DNA from: Trichopria drosophilae
Taxonomy: Eukaryota; Arthropoda; Insecta; Hymenoptera; Diapriidae
DNA length: 64,000 nucleotides
Assembly (NCBI GenBank): GCA_030407085.1
Contig: CM059586.1
Location: 101,879,501-101,943,500 of the forward strand
Direction: 5' to 3'
Both the position numbers and the translations under genes were made by a program. Every line of letters starts with the position of its first letter. Within the stretch, counting starts at the first letter, position 1. Below, in pieces: positions 48,079 to 57,870 of the stretch. Under the pieces are notes generated by a model. It was not told the DNA's origin, searched no databases, and was given only the letters and a program-made list of their open reading frames with translations.

Positions 48079-48192
48079 CACTCTATAAAGAGTGACATTT
48101 CACTCCGTCAAGAGTGAAAGAAAAAACTCACTCCTATAGAAGAGTGAAATATCACTCGTGATAGAGTGGAAATGTCACTCTTCGAGAAAGTG
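48079..48192. repeat. Array of five CACTC/GAGTG stem-loops
   Basis: Four perfect 5-bp stems CACTC...GAGTG, with loops TATAAA, CGTCAA, CTATAGAA and GTGATA, lie at 48079-48094, 48101-48116, 48129-48146 and 48153-48168. An imperfect fifth follows at 48176-48192. Starts are 22-28 bp apart. The stems are conserved while loops and spacers vary, which is unusual for a plain minisatellite. A segment GTGTGGCTCAATTTTTG and GGAATTTAGAGAGTACT follows, and a diverged relative of it lies at 26470-26600, so the array is part of a dispersed element. Confidence 0.75.
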
Positions 48193-48660
48193 TGGCTCAA
48201 TTTTTGCACCAAGGAATTTAGAGAGTACTTTAATATGATTATAATTTATTAAAAATATGTGAAATCCTATTTAAAAAAAATGATTCTGGACAAATTTTTA
48301 CAATACATGCATGTGTAATAAACCACAGTTCCCAATAAGCAAAAAGGTGTCTTAATGATGTCGAAAAGATCACTAAAAGTTATCTTTTAGATGCCTTACG
48401 CAACAATTTCGGATATCTTTTAGATAACTATCAGGCAAATTTTAGATATATTGAAAATATATTTTAGAAGAAAATTAAGCGACAAATTAGAAAACGTAAA
48501 CAAATTTGAATAGTTATTATTGCAATGTTTATTTTTAAATCAGTATAACTTTTTTGATTGTATATGTATATTCTAAGTTTACATGAGAATGTTTTATGGT
48601 ATTATTTCATAATTTTCACCGCTCGAATATAAATAAATAACGCAAGTAAAAAAATAAAAA
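48193..48660. other. AT-rich DNA, nothing recognised
   Basis: Apart from the first 40 bases, which belong to the hairpin element, no supported feature. Confidence 0.4.
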
Positions 48661-48745
48661 AAAACTTGTCCGGCGGAGAATCGAACCCGGGTCTCTCGCT
48701 TAGTGCACAAGCGCCTTAACATTACGCTGTGTCAGTATATAACAC
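48661..48745 (-). ncRNA. tRNA-like sequence (tRNA pseudogene or SINE head)
   Basis: On the minus strand, CAGCGTAATGTTAAGGCGC resembles a Pol III A box and GGTTCGATTCTCC a B box. Between them, CGCTT-GTGCACT-AAGCG forms a perfect 5-bp anticodon stem with a 7-nt loop and GCA in anticodon position. The arms of the T stem pair poorly, and I could not pair a 7-bp acceptor stem, so this is not a working tRNA. A run of nine T follows directly on the minus strand, as in a Pol III terminator. Confidence 0.5.
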
Positions 48746-48937
48746 GTACAAGAGCGAAGGCACCAAAATAATTCTCATAAAATAATATAAACATAGTATA
48801 ATAATAAACGTCTTTATTGTTACGAACTAATAACAAAAGGGAGGCTCAACAGGATCATTGCTGTTTTACAGATTAACCAAACAGTGATCGGGGAGCTTTC
48901 ATAAATCGGATCCAAAACACTCGTTGGGGAAAACTAC

Positions 48938-49578
48938 ACTGAGAAAATGTTCCTTAGACAATTTTCTATAGAATCTCAACGGGATATACTTAGAAAATGT
49001 CTATAATTCCTACAGTTTTATTAAAAAACGTCCCATACTGTCCAAGGAAATTTGGGTAAAGGTATTCTAATTAATTCACAAAAATGTAGAAAATTTCTTA
49101 ATTTTCAGAGTATATCTCCCCCAAACCAGACAGTATGGGAATTTTTCCATGAAAAATTTTCTCAGTATATGAAAAATGATATCTTTTTTGTGAGTCTAAA
49201 AATTTATTAACCATTTATTGTTTAGTTTGCTATATTGGAAGTTCTATTTTGAATTTTTGAAAATTAAATTCAGAAACTTCATCAGCCAAAAAAGCCCAAG
49301 AGAGTAGTTTAAAATTAGTCGGGCTTAATTTAAGACATTCTTTGGCATTTTCAATCTTCTATTTTTAACTTTTATCATAGAAGACTTCATTAAAAAAGGA
49401 CATTCTGACATTTTGGTTCTTAAATATTTTTAACGTTTTGTGGGAAAGGTTGATGCTTGGGAGTATTCGGTAAACCGTTATAAATGACTAATCATTATCA
49501 ACAGGTACAGAATCTCATGAATTTTTTTTATATTAAATTTTTTACATTTTCAGTTGACGAATCCAAAAACGGCTTTGA
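48938..49578. repeat. Left arm of a large inverted duplication
   Basis: About 640 bp is the inverted relative of 51205-52356. It begins with a smaller MITE (about 48938-49167) whose ends are ACTGAGAAAAT and its complement followed by TATA. After that come TTTGCTATATTGGAAGTTC and AGGTTGATGCTTGGGAG blocks that pair with the right arm. At 49390-49393 it keeps a single TTAA where the right arm carries a 553-bp insert, so this arm is the empty site. Confidence 0.8.
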
Positions 49579-50666
49579 TACACAGAGAGAAAAAAAGGGT
49601 TAACGAAACCATGAAAAAACAGTCGAATCGATTAAATACATATGTAAGTAGTAAAATTGAGGGTAACGGGTGTAATCAACATTTAACTAATTCAACTTTA
49701 CTTTTAGTTTATTTAATTACATTGTATTTTAAAAATTAAGTGTAATAAATAACATTGATCGTAACATAAATTTAATCTTAAATCTGTGTTAATAATTTTC
49801 AATAATATAAATGAATAATAACAATTTGTATTAAAGAATTTAATCAATATTGTGAGATTGTCCACAGGGATATTCCATTAAATTAGTATTTCGGTTAGGT
49901 TAAGTTAGGTTACGTTAGGTTAGGTAATGGCAGATATGCTGTTGAATGTAATGTGCTAATGTTGAATGTACATAACATTTTAACAATTGTTGTAATTTAT
50001 ATTTATTCTTATTATAATGTAACGCCTGACAATTTTATTTTTTTATATTATTTATATTATTTGTTGATTTAGTCGAATGTTGAGTTCTAAAATGCTGAGT
50101 TTATCAAACTTTGAGATTGAAAATATTGAGTTTGTTTTGTATTGATTAGACATATAACCAAATTAACAGCATGAAAGGTTATAGTTGATATTTGAGGTAA
50201 TGTACGAAAGATTTAAGTACCGGGAAATAGCAAATGAAACAATTTTGTTGTTCTACTTACTATGAAAATAGTTAATTTGTTTTACGTAGCTTCTTGGACC
50301 TAGTAAAGTCCATGAGCTGGTGGACTTTTTGGTGACTATTTTCCTTACAGCTAAATTTTTGTGAGGTGTTATTATGGTCATGTGTGGCAAGTATGGATAG
50401 ATCATAGATGGGAAAGTCTGTTTACGAGACGCAGAAAACACATACATTAAACAAGTTTCTAAATTTATTTATTATAAAAATGACAAATTTTCGACAAGGT
50501 AGTATTTAATTCGAGCTCTTGGACTATAAGTACATCATTTTTTTCATATTATCGCCTGATTTGAGATCTGTAAAATCTGAGATCTAAGACACTAGGGCTA
50601 GAATTCCTAGCTGAATCTTGCAATTGAAGTACTACTTAGCCATTTCCTCAATAAATTGTGATTACA
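49579..50666. other. AT-rich DNA between inverted repeats
   Basis: Starts with an ACACAGAGAGAAAAAAAGG motif at 49574, a MITE-type end without partner. Contains the TTAGG run listed separately. No gene was recognised. Confidence 0.4.
49893..49926. repeat. Interstitial TTAGG telomere-like repeat
   Basis: Six 5-bp units follow one another: TTAGG, TTAAG, TTAGG, TTACG, TTAGG, TTAGG. TTAGG is the ancestral arthropod telomere unit. Two units carry single changes, and AT-rich unique DNA lies on both sides, so it is an internal relic or an unrelated simple repeat. Confidence 0.6.
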
Positions 50667-50702
50667 CAACGAGTGTTTTGGACCCGATTTATGAAAGCTC
50701 CA

Positions 50703-51060
50703 CGCCCGGAAGCTCATTCGGATATCGCGCGGAAGTACACGTATCAGTTAAATCGAGAAACGAAAGAAAAGGAAAACAGAGCTAGGGGAATTTAACCGAG
50801 TGGATACGCGAAATAAGCGGGTGGATGCTACCCAAGGGCTCGCAGGGTAAGTTTACGCGATCGGCTGGGCGTAAAATTATTCGGAGACTTATTATTCCTG
50901 TTTGTTATTGCCATGACAACGCAGAAGATATGATATGAAAATTAATACGCGCTCGCAAAACAGAAAGTTTTCCGGGTATTTTCCCATTACTGGCGCGCAA
51001 CCGTAACAGCTCTTTCATCTCTTCTCACTCTCGAACGTCAATTCCGTATAGTATATTAAG
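50703..51060. promoter_or_regulatory. GC-rich island with an RFX-like X-box
   Basis: Complex GC-rich DNA without a gene. ATTGCCATGACAAC at 50907-50920 matches the X-box palindrome GTTGCCATGGCAAC at 12 of 14 positions. GGCGTAAAATTATTCGG nearby has Caudal/Abd-B-like and homeodomain cores. The function is inferred from motif and composition. Confidence 0.35.
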
Positions 51061-51204
51061 CTCGCTGAATCTTGGGTTTAACATTTACTAACCGAATATT
51101 CCATAGGTTTAGAGCTGCGAGGTTTTAGATTATTAGGGAACCCATAGATACTTTAGTAAATTTTGGATCCACATTCAGAGAATGGTTTAGTAAAGCCCAA
51201 AAAG

Positions 51205-52356
51205 CTATCAAAGCTGTTTTTCCATTGGTCAACTGAAAATGGAAAAAATTTAATATGAAAAAAATTCATGGTATTTTGTACCTGTTGACAATGATTAGTC
51301 ATTTTTACTGAATACTCCTAAGGATCAACCTTTCCTATAAAACGTTAAAGATGTATAAGAACCAAACTTACAGAACGTCCTTTAACCCCTTGACTGCCAC
51401 GAGATTTTCACAAAACATGCCCAAAATGCCAACAAAAAATTGTTAAATTTTACTTTAACTTGGAGGGGTATTTTGGGACGCTGATTACGAATCTGAAGTC
51501 TGATTTAGAAAATTCAAAATGACGGATTCAATATGGGGTATAAATTTTCTAAATTCCAACCATTTCGCTTGAAATTTGTAACTCGGGGGTTTTCGGTGTC
51601 GCTGATTACGAATTTGAAGTTGAATTTTGAATATTTTTCAACCAATATGGTTCCGTTTTTGGAACATTTCTCTGCCATATTGTAGCATTCGAGTTAGACT
51701 TTTCAAAAAAGTGTAAGCCATATTGGATCCGCCGTTTTGAATTTCCAAAATCTGACCTCAGATTCGTATTTTTATGCAAACTTAGACTGTCTAGAAATGG
51801 ATTTGGTTTTATTTTACATAAATTCCAGAATTTGTTACTCTACTTTCTATCATGACAAAGATTTTTCTTTTTCTAGCAGTCTGGGAAAAGTCGCAAATGG
51901 CCAAGATCTTCGTTATTGGCAGTCAAGGGGTTAATATAGACTCCTACGATAAAAATTAAAAATAGAAGATTGAAGATGGCAAAGAATGTCTTAAATTCAG
52001 TCCGACTGGTTTTAAACTACCCCTTTGAGGTTGTTGGGGTCGCTGACGAAGTTTCTGATTTTCATTTTCAAAAATTCGAAATAGAACTTCCAATATAGCA
52101 AACTAACTTGCAATAAATGGTAAATGAAAAGGCTCACAAAGAAGATATCTATGTATATATTTTCATATACTGAGAAAATTTTTTATGGAAAAATTCCCAT
52201 ACGGTCTGGTTTGGGCGAGATTATATTGAAGAAATTTTCTACAAATATCTTCGATAGTATGGAATTTTTTACGTGGGAGTGTAGGAATTATAAACATTTC
52301 AGAGTGTATTCCGTTGAGAGTGTATGGGAAATTGTCTAGGGAAAATTTTCTCATCA
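51205..52356. repeat. Right arm of the inverted duplication, interrupted
   Basis: Complement of 48938-49578, with a 553-bp TTAA-flanked element (51382-51934) inserted. Without it the arm would be about 600 bp, as on the left. The outer part (about 52167-52356) carries the same small MITE (TACTGAGAAAAT ends). Frames such as 52124-52339 and 52163-52372 are arm sequence, not genes. Confidence 0.8.
51382..51934. mobile_element. 553-bp piggyBac-like MITE with TTAA duplication
   Basis: It starts TTAACCCCTTGACTGCCA and ends with the exact complement TGGCAGTCAAGGGGTTAA. The inverted paralogue at 48938-49578 has one TTAA at the matching place (49390-49393), which shows directly that the element entered a TTAA site and duplicated it. 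TTAA targeting with CCC-type ends is a piggyBac hallmark. The inside holds tandem units with GCTGATTACGAATCTGAAG and GCCATATTGGATCC-type motifs, seen as relics at 40870-41765 and 44880-45240. No transposase is present; the frame 51737-51934 is internal to the repeat. Confidence 0.9.
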
Positions 52357-52379
52357 GCGTAATATCGCCCACTTTAAGG

Positions 52380-53569
52380 AGGGCCCAAAAATTTCATTAT
52401 TGATCATCGTGCCAACTATGATGATACGTCTCAATAAAACACTACAAAAGAAAGCGTTTATGTGATTTTGAAGTAATTTTGAAGTAATTTTGAAGATCTT
52501 TTTTTACCGAACAATTCAATTCTGTAGAAAAAAGTCATGTTTTTTTAAATAAGTGGACTGGGTTTAAATCAAAATGAGTATTCATCTTAAAGGTTTTTTG
52601 AAACATTTTATCTTTATGATATTTTGACCTATTATGAATATTTCTCTAGTTATAATCACTTAAATGGAGAAAATAGCGATTTTTTTGCGTTTTCGGGTCT
52701 ACCTCATTTTACGAAATAGCTAATGCAATATGAGACAAGATTATTTTGTAGAGCTTGATACGACTAAGAATTTGACACCTTATACGTTACGTTTCGATAG
52801 AAATTGATCCTAATCAATGTAGAATTATCGATAAACACACGCCGTCATTACAAAATCTGTTTTTGGGTCCATCCTCGGATTCTGTCAATAGAGGAAATTA
52901 GATTAAAAAATTAAAGGATAAACTTCCACTTAGGTTCAGCAACTGATTTTAATGCAACTATCATATATTTTCATATTTTGATGCGCTAATTGTGAATGCA
53001 ACCTTGAAAATTGTCGTTGAGGTAATTTTCGAGGTCAAACCTTTAAAAAAAGTGTTTTTATTAATTAAGTTTTTACGATATTTTTTATTTATTTTCATAT
53101 ATTAAAGTGAAAGGGGAAACGTTTCAAATAAAAAAGATAGAGCATCCAATTCTCTACAAAAAAGGATGACTGTTTTTTCGGAATGTCAATGGTAAATAAA
53201 TGAAGGATGAATGCCAGTAATAGTTATTTTCAAAAAATAATCGGTCTTTTTTTGCAATATTCATCTTAATGGATACACTATCGTTTCTCTCATTATTTTA
53301 TTTTCTTTTATTAATTGTAGTATCTTACGTTATTTATTTATATTATTATTGTTGTATGATGTATCAAATGAATTATTGTTTTATGTTATATTGTATATTA
53401 CTTTGTATTTTCGCTAGTTTTTTAAGTTTTATTTTTTTACGATCTATGTATTAGTTGCTGCAAGGAATAGTTTTCCCACGGCAAATAAAATTATTACATA
53501 CATGTATACATCGTGAAATTGCTAACGTTCATTGTAATAAATTTTTATTTTCTCTAAGCACAACTCTAA
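52380..53569. other. AT-rich DNA, nothing recognised
   Basis: No supported feature. The hydrophobic 61-codon frame 53269-53454 reflects T-rich DNA. Confidence 0.45.
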
Positions 53570-54010
53570 CTAGAATAACTTTCGAGATATCTTGAATCTC
53601 AAATATACAACCCATATTTCGACGCCTCCTTTTAAACCAGCTTTTGTACATTCAATCGGTTTGGTCCAGCGCAACTTGGTTGATCTAAACGAACTCTTTT
53701 TTAGGCAACCGTCGGCGCTTGAGAATTGATTGATGTTTTCATAATGCCGCCACTGAAATTCTGCGTTTATTTGCGTCCACTCTCGACAGCGTCGAGAGAA
53801 ACGGACGTGCTGAAAATCCCGCAACCAAATCATTGCGTGTCCAATAGCTCGAGCACTAATAAACCGTTTCATTACGGAAAGTTGCGCTTTATCATATTTT
53901 ATTCGATATTCGTTTCTGCGTTAAATACTGTTTCGATTTCATATTTCCGGTGTTGATTCCCCGCGATTTACGGATCAAACGAGAAAAAACGAAATGAAAC
54001 GGCAATGGTT
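53570..54010. other. GC-richer island, no recognisable gene
   Basis: A 100-codon minus frame with ATG (53570-53872) and a 76-codon plus frame (53726-53956) share these bases. Neither has a recognised domain. CACTCTCGACAGCGTCGAGAG near 53778-53798 contains a short palindrome. Candidate conserved non-coding DNA, coding not excluded. Confidence 0.3.
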
Positions 54011-54235
54011 CAAACGGAATAATTGATTCCTTCAGCGGAAACAGGTTTTTTTATATCTTTATCGTTGGTTTTATCCTGTCACTTGGCAGAAGTAAACAGA
54101 ATTTGAAATGAAGAATATTTTGGTAGGAAAACAAAAAATTTAATCGGTTATGCACTTGTTTTCCAATAAATTCTTTTCGCATAGAATGTGGCAGCACTGT
54201 CGTATGAAAACGTGTGACTGTAATCAACATGTGGC

Positions 54236-54463
54236 GGGTGCGGGTCGAAAAACCGACAAATCAAAAAGCCGATAGGTCAAAAAACCGACAGTCGAAAAGC
54301 CGACAGTCAAAAAGCCGACACGTAAAAATATAGACACATGGACAAGCACAGTAATTTTGTTATTTGTCGGTTTTTTGACTGTCGGCTTTTGGATTGTCGG
54401 TTTTTGGCTGTCGGTATTTTGACCTGTCGGCTTTTTGATTTGTCGGTTTTTCAACCCGCACCC
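54236..54463. mobile_element. Foldback MITE, GGRTGCGGGTCG family, copy D
   Basis: The left end GGGTGCGGGTCGAAAAACCG pairs with the right end (TTTTTCAACCCGCACCC). A perfect 8-bp duplication CATGTGGC flanks it (54228-54235 and 54464-54471). The left half repeats AAACCGACAGTC/AAAGCCGACAGTC units and the right half their complements (GTCGGTTTTTTGACT, GTCGGCTTTT). At 228 bp it is the longest copy, with more internal units than A and B. Frames on both strands are the repeat itself. Confidence 0.9.
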
Positions 54464-54765
54464 CATGTGGCTGCTCCGCACCATTCGGTTGGGACGGCTC
54501 GCGTACCATTTAAATTGTTAGATCTCGTAGTTTTGTACGGTGATTTCATGAATCAAAACTATAATTATTTCAAATTATTCCCGAGTAAATAAACTTGATC
54601 AGAGTTAGATCAATATTAGATCAAACCCGGTCACATCCAAAAATCATTCAAAAGAGGTCCTAGCTTTGAGACATTCCAAGACCAAAGTTGGACCAGTTAG
54701 CAAAAATCAATCTTACACGAAATTGAAAAATTACCCAATTCTCATCTATAATGATTAGACAATCG
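54464..54765. other. Short unassigned stretch
   Basis: No gene or repeat was recognised between the foldback element and the duplication that follows. Confidence 0.4.
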
Positions 54766-55060
54766 TCAATTTTTTATCAGATTTAAATGTACAGAGAATC
54801 TGGTTATCGATGCAAGGACATTCAAAATTAATCTCTTTCGGATCATTTTATGGTAAAAAAAAGGTCTGCTTATGATCATTTTAAAACTCGACAAAAGAAA
54901 TCGCAATTATAATTGCATAAGATTGAAACTTAATCCAATTTAAATCTGTAAAAATTAAAAAATAGTAAATTTTTTATCAGATTCGAATATGTAGAGAATG
55001 TTGTTGTCAATGCGCGTACATTAAAAATTTATCTTTTTTCGATCATTGTATGGTCATCAT
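54720..55060. repeat. Diverged tandem duplication, about 200-bp unit
   Basis: TTTTTATCAGATTTAAATG (from 54771) and TTTTTATCAGATTCGAATA (from 54971) start two copies. They share AGAGAAT-TGTTATCGATGC, GACATTCAAAATTA and GATCATTTTATGGT-type stretches. Two units, with clear divergence between them. Confidence 0.65.
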
Positions 55061-57289
55061 TTCGACTCAATTGATATTACAAAATGATCATTTTTTATCT
55101 GTTTCAGATCAAATTTACGATCATCCCAGATTCAAAATTGATTTAATTTTTGTGGATTTCGGGCCTAAAAGGAGTCTTATCATGGTCACTTTTTACTGAA
55201 AAGTAATTACAACCGTTTTCCGATTAAAAAGCGATAGGTTCTTGACCACTTATAAATATGACGAGAATCAAGAAACGATGCATTTCTTCAAATAAAAAAT
55301 GTCTCTCCTTGACCGCTATTAAAACAGAATAAGACTCTAAAAGTTATTTATCTTTTTTTAATAAATAGATCCATATTTAGTAAATAAGTGATCAAGGACT
55401 GACATTTTTAGAAAATATGATTAATATTAATTGAAAGAAGGGAAAGAATACAGTAGAAAATATTACACATATTTTTAATTTACATTTTATTTACATGCAA
55501 TTATTTATTATTTTACGAGTAATTTGAATAGCATAGTAGACGTTAACTTGGAGATCATCACGAGATTTATTATGAAAATTTACTTAAATAATGGCTTTAA
55601 AATTTACCAGAGGACATTGTCAACCCGTCTTGAAGCCGCCGTGACAGTTTATAACAGAAACAATCAGTTGCGTAAAAAAAATTAAGAACAATGCTGAAAT
55701 ATTTGAAAATAGAAAAAATGTCTTCATACCTATCGAATCAAACTCTCTAAACTTATTGAAATGAACATTTTCTAAAGTAAAAAGTGTATCGAAATTGCAT
55801 AACTATGAGAAAAGTGTAATTGTAGCATGTTAGAATGTTACGTTTATAAATAACTTTGATATGATGGATTAAAAAAACTTTCAAATTTAAACAATTTTTT
55901 CTTTAGAAATTTCAGTTCCCAAAAAATTTATTTCCTTGGAATCACTGATGTATATTTTTGGAAAATGCGATTTCATTATGCGCAGTAAGATTATTCCATT
56001 CCGGTACTTGATATAAAAATTTAATGTGTTAAATTGGCATAATACGATTTTTACTTATACAACAAAGGTTGCAAGTAAAATATTACGAATTTTGCAATGT
56101 GTAACAGATTCAGCCTCTACTGTAGAAAATTCAATAATGTTTACAATCGCATTAAATATGTAATCCTATTATCGGGTCATCGGTTCTCTTCATTTCCATC
56201 AACGCCTTCATTAATATTCCTGTTTACATAATTAGATGACAGCATTACTACATATACATCCTTTTAATTTTCATTAATCATCAAACCGGATTCTAACAAA
56301 CAAAATTATTACAAATATTCCGGCATTCTTTAATATCGATAATGAAATGTCAGATGATGACAAGAGGATCATAATATTTTGCATTTAGTTTGGAATCATA
56401 TTTTTTTCATTTTTTATAGAATTTATTATAGAATCATCTTGATTCCTAGGAGTGAACTGAAACTTATTTGAGCTCAAGCAGATTTTAAAGTTTTCTTTTG
56501 CGATAAACTTACATAGTCCTGATGCCAATCAAATTCAATTTCTGGTAATCAGTTCATTCAATTAGTATATATCTGAACTTTTCTAAAAGTACATGAGGAA
56601 AGAAAAAGCAATATATTTCATCATTTTTATTAGTATGAATTACTAATGTATTCTAAATTTGTGAAAACATAATCGCCAAAAACACTTACTATTTATTGTC
56701 GTTACACAGATTGATGCGCATTTAGTATGGTTGCAAGTATCTTTATGAGTGTGGTAATAAGACGGTGCATTAAACAGTACGATATAACGTGTACATCATA
56801 GTGAAGTTTCAAGTACTTTTGGTTGATGTGAAGAGTGTATCAGAGTCGGCAAGTTATTGCCTTTCCACAGAATTTGAAAGTTTAAACGTCACTTGTAGAA
56901 CACTGATATAATCAACGTATAACTTCAAAATCGTAAATTTTAATATATTATAATAATATATACTATGTTGATCCACTCGTGTCAAGGGTATTCACAGTTT
57001 CAAAACATTGAAAGATGTTTTTAAACGTTTTAACCCTCAATGTCGCCATCTTCAGGAATACATTAAACCAAACTCTTTGTATTGATGATATAACACTTAC
57101 GAAACAACACTAATTCATCATTGATTTTTAGAAATCTTACAATGACTTCATAAAAAAAACCGCAAGCATATTCTGCGTCGTATTCCAATTGAACATCAGA
57201 CGCTTAACTGGAATAAGATAAAAATCTAAATTTCTCTGCACCCTACACAAGAATAAGTACTTTATCAAGGAACATCCGAAACTAATGTT
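55061..57289. other. AT-rich DNA, nothing recognised
   Basis: No supported gene, RNA or repeat. Confidence 0.5.
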
Positions 57290-57870
57290 TGAATCTAGTA
57301 TTGACCTCGAAATAAAGGGTCAAAGTTAGGTAATTAAGAAAAGTTTAAATAGAAAGACGTGGACGGTCTGAAAAACACGTCCATAGGATATAATATGTAT
57401 TTTAGGTCCCTGAATCCGATAATCGTTTAACCTGATCTGGTCTAGTTCAAGGAAATTTGAAAGTTAACTGTAGAGAACCAATTAGATATTGCAGTTAACC
57501 ATCATACCAGTATGTTTTTAGGATCGCTGAATCGGAATCCGATATTCGTTTAATCTGGTCTAGGTCAAGGACATTTGAAGGTCAAATGTAGAGAACCAAT
57601 CAGATATTGAAGTTAATCAACATATATGTACGTTTTTCAAGTCGCTAAACTCGAATCCGATATTCGTTTAATCTTAACTGGTCTGAATCAAGGACATTTG
57701 AAGGTCAAATGTAGAGAACCAATTAAAGTAAACCAATACATCTGTACGTCTTTTGGGTTTCTGAATTCGAATGTGATGTCCTTTGAGCCCTGTCTGCTCT
57801 GGGTGAAGGACATTTGAAGGACAAAGTTGTAAGCAATTTGCTATCGAAGTAAACCTACATATTTTTTGGA
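57290..57870. repeat. Tandem array, 117-123-bp unit, four to five copies
   Basis: Each unit reads TCGCTGAATCGAATCCGATATTCGTTTAATCTGGTC-like sequence, then AAGGACATTTGAAGGTCAAATG, then TAGAGAACCAAT. Anchors of the CCGATATTCG type fall near 57416, 57539, 57656 and 57773. The first and last units are more diverged. A lone related motif (GGTCGATGAATTTGAACCC) lies near 58062. Confidence 0.8.

Larger units (their letters stand above)
48890..50703. mobile_element. Possible composite element with 35-bp inverted ends
   Basis: GGAGCTTTCATAAATCGG followed by ATCCAAAACACTCGTTG (48892-48926) and its complement (50667-50701) differ at about two positions. They may be the TIRs of a 1.8-kb element, inside which the left arm of the 48938/52356 inverted duplication lies. 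No target duplication was found, so boundaries and class are open. Confidence 0.4.

Noticed and set aside
54224..54592. Lysine/threonine-rich and phenylalanine-rich frames
   Set aside because: Both are translations of the mirrored units of the foldback MITE at 54236-54463.
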